A stretch of 16,036 nt of DNA from assembly GCA_022865965.1 (NCBI GenBank), contig JALHTS010000388.1, forward strand, positions 1 through 16,036, given 5' to 3'. Position 1 is the stretch's first letter. The number at the start of each line of letters is the position of its first letter. Below the pieces are notes generated by a model that was given only the letters and a program-made list of their open reading frames with translations, did no database searches and was not told the DNA's origin. Position numbers and translations under genes: made by a program. Positions 1 to 7,066 of the stretch are shown here, piece by piece. The stretch is from Ignavibacteriaceae bacterium (GTDB lineage Bacteria; Bacteroidota; Ignavibacteria; Ignavibacteriales; Ignavibacteriaceae).

Positions 1-657
1 AAGCAAGTCCTTTCTCATAATCACCAAGGTTACACCGGAGGGACCAATATTTTTTTGTGCACCGGCATATAGCATTCCGTATTTCGTCACATCAATTTTC
101 TTGTAAAGAATATCTGAAGATGCGTCGCATATTAATGGAACATTTCCAACTTCCGGCTCGGTGTGAAATTGTGTTCCGAAAATCGTATTGTTGGAAGTAA
201 AGTGAACATACGCTGCATCCGGATCAAGTTTCAGTTCACTTTGTTTTGGAATTCTTTTAAAATATTTTTTATCGCCCTCAGCTTCTTCAGTTGTAGCAGC
301 AATGTTCACAGTTCCAACACGTTTTGCTTCTTTAATTGCTTTCTTGGACCAGCTTCCTGTTGAAATATAATCTGCTTTATTTTTTGGAGGCATTAAGTTT
401 AACGGAACCATTGAAAACTGCAAACTGGCACCACCCTGAAGAAAGAGAATCGTATAATCATCAGGAATATCAAGAAGCTTCTTTAAGTTTTCTTTTGCTT
501 CTTGAAGTATTGCATCGAATGTTTTGGAACGGTGACTGATTTCCATAACCGACATTCCCACTCCGGGTAAGGTAAATAATTCTTTTTGAGCTTCAAGCAA
601 AACTTTTTCCGGTAAAACTGCCGGACCAGCACTGAAGTTATAAATTCTTTTTTCCAT
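1..657 (-). CDS. serC: Phosphoserine aminotransferase SerC (N-terminal 219 residues, cut by window edge)
   Basis: PLP-dependent enzyme that converts 3-phosphohydroxypyruvate and glutamate to phosphoserine and 2-oxoglutarate, the second step of serine synthesis, in the cytoplasm; it also acts in pyridoxal phosphate synthesis in many bacteria. The translated minus strand opens with MEKRIYNFSAGPAVLP, the classic SerC start. It then shows SHRSK (residues 41-45), FLQGGAS (73-79, phosphate and cofactor binding), NNTIFGTQF (156-164) and AGAQKNIGPSG (198-208), in which Lys202 is the expected Schiff-base lysine. The family is about 355-370 residues, so roughly 140 C-terminal residues lie beyond position 1. 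The ATG at 655-657 is preceded by AAAAGGAAT, a plausible ribosome binding site. The gene follows the DUF1015 gene by 59 bp on the same strand, so the two are probably co-transcribed, perhaps with serA outside the window. Confidence 0.96.
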   Translation of the reverse strand, partial: MEKRIYNFSAGPAVLPEKVLLEAQKELFTLPGVGMSVMEISHRSKTFDAILQEAKENLKKLLDIPDDYTILFLQGGASLQFSMVPLNLMPPKNKADYISTGSWSKKAIKEAKRVGTVNIAATTEEAEGDKKYFKRIPKQSELKLDPDAAYVHFTSNNTIFGTQFHTEPEVGNVPLICDASSDILYKKIDVTKYGMLYAGAQKNIGPSGVTLVIMRKDLL

Positions 658-716
658 GATAATATTCCTTTTATAATTTTGATTTTCTTAGTGAATCTTT
701 ATGCTCTTAGTTGCAT

Positions 717-1964
717 TTAGATTAAATGTGTTAATAATCCATCTCTTAATTTAGGTTCAAACCATGTTGATTTAGGCGGCATTACTTCGCCAGCATCTGA
801 GATGTTTATAAGATCATTGAGACTAACAGGATAAAGTGAAAATGCCACTGCAGCTTTACCCGAATCAACTAATCTCTCAAGTTCCTTTGTTCCGCGTATT
901 CCACCTATGAAATCTATTTTATTGCTTGTGCGGATGTCTTCAATTCCCAAAATTGGTCGGAGTAAAAAGTTTTCCAATATGCTTGTATCAAGTTTTTCAC
1001 CGACAGATTTTTCAAGCGACAAGCTTGCGAGAATAGAATCACGTGATTTAAGCAAATACCATTTTTTATTCAGATACAGACCAAAGTGTTTCTGAACTTT
1101 TGGTTCTTTCTCTGTGGTTTGAGTTATTTCAAATTTTTCACTTACAGCGTTTAGAAAATCTTCTTTGCTTAATCCGTTAAGATCAAACACAACACGATTG
1201 TAAGGAAGAATTTTTAATTGATCTTCCGGAAAGATCACAGCAATAAAATAGTTATATTCTTCATTACCTTTGTGATTCGGATTTGATTTCATCTTTTCTT
1301 CTTTAGCACGAGAAGCACTTTTTGCACGGTGGTGTCCATCTGCAATGTAAAACTTTTCAATTTTCTTAAACTCATTTACAATCATTTCATTGTATGCATC
1401 GGGCATTATCCAAATAGAATGCTTAATACCGTCTGGCGCAGTAAAATCATACTCCGGTTTAACTTCTTTCATCGTTTTATCAACAAGTTCGTTAACAGGT
1501 TTAACTCCGCGATAAGTTAAAAACACTATACCGGTTTGTGCTTCAGTAGTAACGATGTGATTCGTTCTGTCATCTTCTTTTACTTTACGAGTTTTTTCGT
1601 GCTTAAGGATCACATCATTTTCATAATCATCAACAGAAAAAGTTGCGCAAATTCCCGTTTGTGCTCTTCCATCCATTATCAAGCGATAAAGATAGAAGTG
1701 AGGGTTTTCATCAATCTTTAAAGGAGCTTGCTTGATTATCTTATCAAGATTTTCTTTTGCTTTCAGATAAACATCTTTTGAGTAAACATCTTTAACATCG
1801 GGCAAATCAATTTCTGATCTGGTGATGTGTAGATAACTTAATGGATTTGCTTCGGCAAACTGTTTTGCTTCTTCACGGTTAACAACATCGTATGGAACGC
1901 TTGCAACAAGTTGAGCTTTTTCTTTTGTAGGTCTTAGTGCTTTGAAGGGTCTAATGACAGCCAT
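717..1964 (-). CDS. DUF1015 family protein, probable serine-metabolism partner of SerC
   Basis: A 415-residue soluble protein of the DUF1015 (COG4198) family, whose biochemical role I cannot state from sequence. Conserved-looking blocks are IRPFKALRP (4-12), SVPYDVV (22-28), a charged KHEKTRKVKEDDR (121-133), IADGHHRAKSA (207-217) and LPYNRVV (253-259). The length is normal for the family. The ADGHHR block resembles the DGHxR-type motif of ParB/sulfiredoxin-fold enzymes that includes free-serine kinases (SerK, SbnI); that comparison is from memory and is an inference. The gene lies 59 bp upstream of serC on the same strand, and members of this family are often seen beside serC/serA in Bacteroidota and Thermotogae. 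This supports a role in serine or phosphoserine metabolism. No signal peptide or membrane segment is visible. The start ATG at 1962-1964 gives the conserved N-terminus. Confidence 0.88.
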   Translation of the reverse strand: MAVIRPFKALRPTKEKAQLVASVPYDVVNREEAKQFAEANPLSYLHITRSEIDLPDVKDVYSKDVYLKAKENLDKIIKQAPLKIDENPHFYLYRLIMDGRAQTGICATFSVDDYENDVILKHEKTRKVKEDDRTNHIVTTEAQTGIVFLTYRGVKPVNELVDKTMKEVKPEYDFTAPDGIKHSIWIMPDAYNEMIVNEFKKIEKFYIADGHHRAKSASRAKEEKMKSNPNHKGNEEYNYFIAVIFPEDQLKILPYNRVVFDLNGLSKEDFLNAVSEKFEITQTTEKEPKVQKHFGLYLNKKWYLLKSRDSILASLSLEKSVGEKLDTSILENFLLRPILGIEDIRTSNKIDFIGGIRGTKELERLVDSGKAAVAFSLYPVSLNDLINISDAGEVMPPKSTWFEPKLRDGLLTHLI

Positions 1965-2287
1965 AAAATCAATTTCCGTTTTTAGAAAATATTGTTAAAA
2001 TTTCACCACCTAAAAATCCGCAAAATAAACGGAATAGTCCACTAAAAAAGAGCGGTTTTCAGCTTTTATTTGCCGAGATTTTGTCCAATGTTCATTTTAT
2101 CAAGTTGCTCATCAAATGAATTTATGAATCTCAGAACCACAAAAGATTCAGTTCAGCATCATTTTGATTCGGGTAAATATGATGAGAAATGAATTTTATA
2201 ACTAAAGAAATAAATAATATCGAAAAATAGAGAGCAATGAAAATAGTTCGTTAAATGAATTCATTGCTCTTTATACTTGATGGAATT
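1965..2287. other. 323-bp intergenic stretch with a possible coding remnant
   Basis: This gap holds the leader of the DUF1015 gene and the terminator of the carbonic anhydrase gene (annotated separately). On the minus strand, 2066-2152 reads as 28 uninterrupted residues before a TAA, ending FDEQLDKMNIGQNLGK. That looks protein-like but has two in-frame stops just upstream (within 2153-2161) and no ATG start at its beginning. It may be the tail of a decayed gene or chance. I see no RNA gene or clear consensus promoter here, although the DUF1015-serC promoter should lie in this stretch. Confidence 0.3.
2221..2271 (-). terminator. Hairpin terminator downstream of the carbonic anhydrase gene
   Basis: An 11-bp perfect inverted repeat, AGAGCAATGAA (2231-2241) and TTCATTGCTCT (2260-2270), with an 18-nt loop, begins 18 bp past the carbonic anhydrase stop codon. 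Read on the minus strand, the stem is followed by CTATTTTTCG, a short T-run, as expected for intrinsic termination. The stem is AT-rich and the loop long, so efficiency is uncertain. It separates the carbonic anhydrase transcript from the DUF1015-serC unit. Confidence 0.6.
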
Positions 2288-3067
2288 TTACTCGGCAAAT
2301 TCCTGCGTTATCTTATTTGGAGAAGCTTCAACCATTTCTAATATTTCATTAGTTTTTTCTATTGGCAGCCAATTTATTTTGCCTGTTGAAATATCATAAA
2401 TTGCTCCAACAACCATTACTTTTCCGGAAGCAACTAATCTTCTTGTTGAAGCACTGTGCATAAATAAATCCTCAATGCTTTGCCATACATTTTCTTCAAT
2501 TGCGAAAGGCACAATATCATATCCATGAATGTCTTTGTGCTTTTCCATAGTCTTTTTTACAGCCGGTATAATGTTATCAACAAGGGGTGGAATGTTGTAC
2601 TCAAGTTTATGATGCTCGCCATTAACTACTTGAGTTACTGCAGTTACTGCCCCGCATTTAGTATGACCCAATACAACGAGCACAGGTGTATTTACGTGAG
2701 CAAGTCCGTATTCTATTGTTCCAATTTCATCAGTGTCTGCCACATTACCCGCAACTCTTACTACAAAAAGATCCATGACACCAGCATCAAATATAATTTC
2801 TACCGGGACTCTGGAATCGGAACAAGAAAGAATTGTTGCGTAAGCATAGTTTCCCTGGTCTTCTTTTCCTGCTAATTGAAGTCGTACAGCATCACTATTG
2901 GGGAAAGTAGATTTTCCACTAGAGAATCTTTCATTTCCTTCTTTAAGCATTTGTATAATTTGATCCAGAGATGGTTTTTCCTTTTTATCATCACCCGCAA
3001 AAGAAGGTTGAAGATAAGTTAATGATAACAGGACGATTAGGATTAGAATATTTATTGTGCTTTTCAT
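2288..3067 (-). CDS. Exported beta-class carbonic anhydrase
   Basis: Zinc enzyme that interconverts CO2 and bicarbonate. The 259-residue protein begins with a Sec-type signal peptide: lysine at position 2, a hydrophobic core at residues 6-20 and a likely cut after SFA at residue 24. The mature enzyme should therefore be periplasmic. The beta-class zinc site is complete: SCSDSRVP gives Cys82 with the Asp84-Arg86 dyad, and LGHTKCGAV gives His135 and Cys138. RVAGNV (104-109) and the C-terminal VVGAIYDISTGKINWL block are also typical of the family. The ATG is preceded by AAGAGG at good spacing. The gene stands alone, divergent from the acid phosphatase across a 125-bp gap and ended by a hairpin. 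Possible roles are supply of bicarbonate or pH buffering at the envelope. I do not assign a symbol, as periplasmic beta enzymes have no settled name. Confidence 0.95.
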   Translation of the reverse strand: MKSTINILILIVLLSLTYLQPSFAGDDKKEKPSLDQIIQMLKEGNERFSSGKSTFPNSDAVRLQLAGKEDQGNYAYATILSCSDSRVPVEIIFDAGVMDLFVVRVAGNVADTDEIGTIEYGLAHVNTPVLVVLGHTKCGAVTAVTQVVNGEHHKLEYNIPPLVDNIIPAVKKTMEKHKDIHGYDIVPFAIEENVWQSIEDLFMHSASTRRLVASGKVMVVGAIYDISTGKINWLPIEKTNEILEMVEASPNKITQEFAE

Positions 3068-3192
3068 TTGAACCTCTTTAATTTTTTTACTAAACCTTAA
3101 ACTTAATTATATGATTTATTTGTTTATTGTGAATGTAGTTTAAGTTATTTTGATTTGCAATGAAATAAGAATTAAATATTTAGTTTAACAAT

Positions 3193-3837
3193 ATGAAAAA
3201 ATATATTCTTTTAATCCTGCTTGTAATTATTCCATCTTGTTCGCCTGAAATTGTAAATCTCAGAGCAGCAAAAGACATTGTTAAAGATTATTATGAATCC
3301 GGCAAGTATGATGAAGAGATGAACGAAATAATTAATGATGCAAAAGAAAAGTTTAGTAAAATTGAGATTAAGAAATCCGCCTCAGGCGGATCAGTAGTAA
3401 TTTTTGATGTTGATGATACGGCATTATCAAATTATGAGATAAGTAAAAGATTAGATTTTGGATACGACAAAAAGATAATTGATGATTGGGTATTAAGCGC
3501 ACAACTTCCCGCAATCAAACAGACAAAAGAACTTTATGATTATCTAAAATCAAAAAATATAAAACTTATTTTTATTACTGGAAGGCTTACTGAGGAATAT
3601 GAGGCTACTTCTAAAAATCTAATCTCTCAAGGTTACACAGGATTTGATACTTTAATTGTAAGAAATGAACAAGAAAAGAAAATCAATTCTCAAATCTTCA
3701 AATCGAGAGTTAGAGAAAATCTCACCAAAGCTGGATATAAGATTATAGGAACCGTTGGCGACCAATGGCCTGACCTTAACGGACCATATTCAGGAATTCA
3801 AATAAAAGTTCCGAATTATCTTTATGAAGTGAAGTAA
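3193..3837 (+). CDS. Lipoprotein acid phosphatase, HAD superfamily (class B/e(P4)-like)
   Basis: A 214-residue predicted lipoprotein phosphomonoesterase, probably hydrolysing nucleotides or other phosphate esters outside the cytoplasm. Residues 1-16 form a lipoprotein signal (basic start, hydrophobic core, lipobox-like IPSC with Cys16; Pro at -2 is unusual). HAD motif I is FDVDDTALSN (71-80) with the nucleophile Asp72 and acid/base Asp74. Motif II is IFITGR (126-131), and the final acidic motif is GDQWPDLNG (189-197). The pattern DxDDT plus GDxxxDL matches the HAD subfamily IIIB acid phosphatases (PF03767). Residues 62-66 (SASGG), just before motif I, are encoded by a short palindrome that looks like an insertion. 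No Shine-Dalgarno is visible before the ATG, but it gives the complete signal peptide. The gene stands alone between the divergent carbonic anhydrase gene and a repeat preceding valS. Confidence 0.9.
   Translation: MKKYILLILLVIIPSCSPEIVNLRAAKDIVKDYYESGKYDEEMNEIINDAKEKFSKIEIKKSASGGSVVIFDVDDTALSNYEISKRLDFGYDKKIIDDWVLSAQLPAIKQTKELYDYLKSKNIKLIFITGRLTEEYEATSKNLISQGYTGFDTLIVRNEQEKKINSQIFKSRVRENLTKAGYKIIGTVGDQWPDLNGPYSGIQIKVPNYLYEVK
3375..3391. repeat. Short palindrome (TCCGCC/GGCGGA family) inside the acid phosphatase gene
   Basis: ATCCGCCTCAGGCGGAT is an 8-bp-arm palindrome around a single central base. It is GC-rich against an AT-rich gene and encodes SASGG in frame. The same arms occur twice in valS at 5110-5139, so this is a dispersed element and not a chance hairpin. 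Confidence 0.75.
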
Positions 3838-3845
3838 AGCAAATG

Positions 3846-3934
3846 CAATAGCACGCAGATTTCACTGATTGTGCTGATTTACACAGATTTAATCTATGAG
3901 GATCTGTTGAATCTGCGTTATCAGCGTTCTATTG
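3846..3934. repeat. 89-bp imperfect inverted-repeat element between acid phosphatase and valS
   Basis: Outer arms CAATAG (3846-3851) and CTATTG (3929-3934) enclose a second pair, ACGCAGATT (3853-3861) and AATCTGCGT (3910-3918). Between them are further GATT/CAGATT-type words. The whole can fold into a long interrupted hairpin. This type of CGCAGATT/AATCTGCG repeat is widely dispersed in Bacteroidota-like genomes. It might act as a transcription boundary between the phosphatase and valS, but there is no T-run to call it a standard terminator. Confidence 0.6.
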
Positions 3935-3999
3935 GTCTTATTCCGCACTCGCTAAAAATTCTTATATTTACACCTCAATTTTCACCAATAGAGATATAG

Positions 4000-6672
4000 A
4001 TGTCCGCAAAAAGTTTTTCAGAGATTCCAAAGGCATACGATCCTGCCCAAGTTGAGGATAAATGGTATAAATACTGGCTCGATAATGAAATTTTTCACTC
4101 CGAAATAGATGAAACAAAAAAGCCATATACAATTGCAATTCCGCCGCCGAACATAACTGGTATGCTTACGATGGGACACGTCCTTAACAACACGTTACAA
4201 GATATTTTCATCCGGACAAAACGTATGCAGGGTTATAATGCCTGTTGGGTTCCCGGAACAGATCACGCTTCAATTGCTACTGAAACTAAGGTAACAAAGT
4301 TTTTAGATGATAAAGGTATTAAGAAATATGAAATTGGTCGTGATGCATTTTTAGAGTACTGCCAAGAATGGAGAAAAGAGTACGGCGGAATAATTATTCA
4401 GCAGTTAAAAAAACTTGGTGTTAGCTGCGACTGGCGAAGAGAAGTCTTCACAATGGATGATCAATACTATTACGAAGTAATAAAAGCGTTTGTTGATCTT
4501 TATAAAGAAGGAAAGATTTATCGAGGCTACAGGATGGTTAACTGGGATCCTGCAAATAAATCTGCCATATCTGACGAAGAAGTTATTTACAAAACAGTAA
4601 ATGGAAAGCTTTGGTATTTTAAATATCCCGTTGTTGGTAGTGATGAGTATATTGTTGTTGCAACTACACGACCGGAAACAATGCTTGGCGATACAGGCGT
4701 TGCTGTTAATCCTAATGATGATCGTTATAAACATTTAATAGGAAAGAAAGTAAAACTTCCTATTGCAGAAAGAGAAATTCCAATTTTTGCAGATGAATAT
4801 GTTGATATGGAATTCGGTACGGGTGCAGTCAAGGTTACTCCCGCTCACGATGTTAATGATTATAATATGGGAATGCGTCACAAACTTGAGTTCATAAATA
4901 TTTTTAATGACGCCGCAACGACAAATAGTAATGTGCCTAAATGGCTGCGCGGACAAGATCGTTTTGAAGTTCGTAAAAAAGTAATTGCAAAGTTTGAAGA
5001 ACTTGGATTGATGCATAAGATTGAAGATTATCAGAATAAGGTTGGTTACTCTGAACGCGGCAACGTTCCTATCGAACCTTATTTATCTGAACAATGGTTT
5101 ATGAAAATGTCCGCCGAAGGCGGATCCGCCTCTGGCGGAGATGATCTTGTTACTCCAGCAATTAATGCTGTTAAGAGTGGTCGAATAAGATTTTATCCGA
5201 AGCACTGGGAAAAAACTTATTCTCACTGGATGGAAAATATTAGAGATTGGTGTATCTCACGCCAGCTTTGGTGGGGGCATCGAATTCCAGTTTGGTATAA
5301 CAAACAAACCAACGAAATTTATTGTGATGTAAATCCTCCGCAAGACACCGAAAATTGGACGCAGGACGAAGATGTGCTTGATACGTGGGCATCAAGCTGG
5401 TTGTGGGCGCATGCAATTTTCAGAACAGAAGAGGAAAGAAAATATTATTATCCAACAAACACACTTGTAACAGCCCCTGATATAATTTTCTTCTGGGTTG
5501 CAAGAATGATTATGGCAGGAATGCATTTTAGGAAGGATATTCCTTTCAGCGATGTTTACTTTACAAGCATTATTCGTGATGTGCAGGGAAGAAAAATGAG
5601 TAAGTCGCTCGGCAACTCCCCCAATCCTCTCGTCGTTATTAAAGATTATGGTGCCGATGCTTTGCGGTTCACGGTTATCTATCTTGCACCGCTTGGACAG
5701 GATGTTCTTTTCAGCACAGATAAATGCGAGCTTGGAAGAAATTTTGCAAACAAGATATGGAATGCCGGAAGATTTTTGTTAATGAACCTGCCTGACCGGC
5801 AGGCAGGTCGTGAAAATATTCAATTAGATAAATCACTCTTAGATAAGCATAAAGATTTTGCCGATGAATGGATAATCTCGCGATTGAACAAGACCCTTAT
5901 TCAGTTCAACAAAGCAATGGATGAATTTGAGGTGAACAATACAATCAAACTTGTTTACTCGTTTATATGGAATGATTACTGCGACTGGTATGTTGAGATG
6001 ATTAAAAACAGATTATATGGAGATAATGAAGAAATTAAATCAGCAGTTCTCACACGTGCTATTTCCATATTTGAAGATGCGTTAAAAATGCTTCATCCTT
6101 TTATGCCTTTTATAACGGAAGAATTATGGCAGTTAACCAACGAACGCAAAGAGGGTGAAAGTATCTCAACTTCGGTTTTTCCAAAAGCAGATGAAAAGAT
6201 GATAAATGAATCTGCCGAAAAAGAAATGGATTTTGTAAAAGATATAATCACCGCAATAAGAAACATCCGCGGCGAGATGAATATTGCACCATCTAAAAAA
6301 GTTAATGCAATGATAAAATCTTCATCGGTAAAATACTATCAGATTGAGTACATTAAAAAGCTCGCAAAAGTTGAAGACATAAAAGTTGATTCGAATATTC
6401 AAAAACCAAAAGCCAGTGTATCGGCAGTTTTAAGTAATTGTGAAATATTTATTCCTCTTGAAGGACTAATTGACCTTGAAGTTGAACGACAGAGAATGCA
6501 AAAAGAAATAACCCGGCTTGAAGGCTCACTTGCAGGAATTGAAAAGAAGCTTTCCAATGAAAAATTTGTTGCCAACGCTGCTGCAGAAGTTGTCGAAAAG
6601 GAAAGAGCCAAGCAAAAAGATTGGCAGGAAAATATTGGCAAACTTAAGGAGATTTTAAATAATTTGAATTAG
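4000..6672 (+). CDS. valS: Valyl-tRNA synthetase
   Basis: Class I aminoacyl-tRNA synthetase that charges tRNA-Val and edits mischarged threonine, in the cytoplasm. The 890-residue protein is full length. Visible signatures are PPPNITGMLTMGH (48-60, HIGH motif, with Thr in place of the first His), the CP1 editing region in the middle (TTRPETMLGDTGVAV), DWCISRQLWWGHRIP (from 416), GRKMSKSLGN (KMSKS at 532-536), the anticodon-binding domain, and a C-terminal coiled coil (about 827-890) typical of ValRS. Two insertions interrupt conserved stretches: residues 371-380 (SAEGGSASGG) after EQWFMKM, and 597-603 (LPDRQAG) after the RFLLMN segment. Both are encoded by palindromic repeats and keep the frame. 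The ATG at 4000 gives the normal N-terminus; only a weak AGAGATA precedes it. It appears monocistronic, preceded by a repeat and followed by the paired-palindrome unit. Confidence 0.98.
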   Translation: MSAKSFSEIPKAYDPAQVEDKWYKYWLDNEIFHSEIDETKKPYTIAIPPPNITGMLTMGHVLNNTLQDIFIRTKRMQGYNACWVPGTDHASIATETKVTKFLDDKGIKKYEIGRDAFLEYCQEWRKEYGGIIIQQLKKLGVSCDWRREVFTMDDQYYYEVIKAFVDLYKEGKIYRGYRMVNWDPANKSAISDEEVIYKTVNGKLWYFKYPVVGSDEYIVVATTRPETMLGDTGVAVNPNDDRYKHLIGKKVKLPIAEREIPIFADEYVDMEFGTGAVKVTPAHDVNDYNMGMRHKLEFINIFNDAATTNSNVPKWLRGQDRFEVRKKVIAKFEELGLMHKIEDYQNKVGYSERGNVPIEPYLSEQWFMKMSAEGGSASGGDDLVTPAINAVKSGRIRFYPKHWEKTYSHWMENIRDWCISRQLWWGHRIPVWYNKQTNEIYCDVNPPQDTENWTQDEDVLDTWASSWLWAHAIFRTEEERKYYYPTNTLVTAPDIIFFWVARMIMAGMHFRKDIPFSDVYFTSIIRDVQGRKMSKSLGNSPNPLVVIKDYGADALRFTVIYLAPLGQDVLFSTDKCELGRNFANKIWNAGRFLLMNLPDRQAGRENIQLDKSLLDKHKDFADEWIISRLNKTLIQFNKAMDEFEVNNTIKLVYSFIWNDYCDWYVEMIKNRLYGDNEEIKSAVLTRAISIFEDALKMLHPFMPFITEELWQLTNERKEGESISTSVFPKADEKMINESAEKEMDFVKDIITAIRNIRGEMNIAPSKKVNAMIKSSSVKYYQIEYIKKLAKVEDIKVDSNIQKPKASVSAVLSNCEIFIPLEGLIDLEVERQRMQKEITRLEGSLAGIEKKLSNEKFVANAAAEVVEKERAKQKDWQENIGKLKEILNNLN
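5110..5139. repeat. Tandem pair of 15-bp palindromes inserted in frame in valS
   Basis: Two abutting units, TCCGCCGAAGGCGGA (5110-5124) and TCCGCCTCTGGCGGA (5125-5139), share 6-bp arms and differ only in the 3-nt centre. They encode SAEGGSASGG, which replaces the usual short linker after the EQWF motif of ValRS. The 30-bp length keeps the frame. The same arms occur at 3376-3390. Confidence 0.85.
5786..5808. repeat. Second palindrome family (CCTGCCTG/CAGGCAGG) in frame in valS
   Basis: Nine-bp arms ACCTGCCTG (5786-5794) and CAGGCAGGT (5800-5808) enclose the 5-nt loop ACCGG. The unit encodes LPDRQAG at residues 597-603 of ValRS, an addition between the conserved RFLLMN segment and the anticodon-binding domain. 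It is much more GC-rich than the gene around it. Its sequence is unrelated to the TCCGCC family, so a second element family has used the same gene. Confidence 0.8.
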
Positions 6673-6683
6673 GTTTAACCTTT

Positions 6684-6759
6684 GTCATCCTTCGACAAGC
6701 TCAGGATGACATTTGAAAGCTCAAAACAATTTGTCACACTGAGCTTGTCGAAGTGTGAC
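6684..6759. repeat. Paired-palindrome (BIME-like) unit, left copy
   Basis: Two 27-nt palindromes, 6684-6710 and 6733-6759, lie in opposite orientation around a 22-nt spacer. They share the core CTTCGACAAGCTCAG, forward in the first and inverted in the second. Flanking hexamers are GTCATC/GATGAC in the first and GTCACA/TGTGAC in the second, so each palindrome can form its own 8-bp stem, and the pair can also fold on each other (23 of 27 positions complementary). It begins 11 bp after the valS stop codon and may also help end that transcript. Confidence 0.88.
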
Positions 6760-6769
6760 CTATAATTAA

Positions 6770-7057
6770 ATGATAGATTACTTTGTTTACATATTAAAAT
6801 GCTCTGATGATAGTTATTATACCGGGGTAACAAATGATTTGGAAAGAAGAATTGGTGAACATCAAAATGGAGTTATAAAGGGTTATACATCAAGTAGATT
6901 ACCCGTAAGATTAGTTTATTCGGAAAGATTCTCTGATATAAATCAGGCAATCAAAGTTGAGAAGCAAATAAAAGGTTGGAGTAGAAAAAAGAAAGAAGCA
7001 TTGATGGAAGGAAACTTTGATTTGTTAGTTGAGTTATCGAATCAAAAAAGCAAATAG
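6770..7057 (+). CDS. Small single-domain GIY-YIG endonuclease (YhbQ/UPF0213-like)
   Basis: A 95-residue protein consisting almost entirely of one GIY-YIG nuclease fold. Residues 4-11 (YFVYILKC) supply the first motif strand with Tyr7, YYTGVTNDLERRIGEH (16-31) supplies the second motif tyrosine and the catalytic arginine region (Arg26/27, His31), and Glu64 in VEKQIKGW is the likely metal ligand. The segment WSRKKKEALMEGN (70-82) is typical of the stand-alone bacterial branch, whose members are thought to be DNA nucleases of uncertain role. All expected active-site residues appear present. The ATG follows an A/T-rich leader without a clear Shine-Dalgarno, only 10 bp after the left repeat; the right repeat begins 9 bp after the stop. 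The tight fit between two repeat units suggests gene and repeats form one unit. Confidence 0.9.
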   Translation: MIDYFVYILKCSDDSYYTGVTNDLERRIGEHQNGVIKGYTSSRLPVRLVYSERFSDINQAIKVEKQIKGWSRKKKEALMEGNFDLLVELSNQKSK

Positions 7058-7066
7058 AAGATTAAT

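Noticed and set aside
612..631. TCCGG/CCGGA inverted repeat in serC
   Set aside because: It encodes the normal, conserved SAGPAVLPEK segment of SerC, so the codons explain the pairing and it is not an inserted palindrome.
2480..2875. 131-codon open frame on the plus strand
   Set aside because: It lies wholly antisense to the well-supported carbonic anhydrase gene, and its Cys/Tyr/Asn-rich translation has no recognisable features.
4405..5016. Two open frames (109 and 93 codons) antisense to valS
   Set aside because: They mirror valS codons and contain low-complexity Ile/Asn/Phe-rich peptides; no start signals.
6761..6766. TATAAT just upstream of the GIY-YIG start
   Set aside because: It ends only 3 bp before the ATG, too close for a usual -10 box, and no -35 box is evident; a leaderless transcript cannot start downstream of the ATG.
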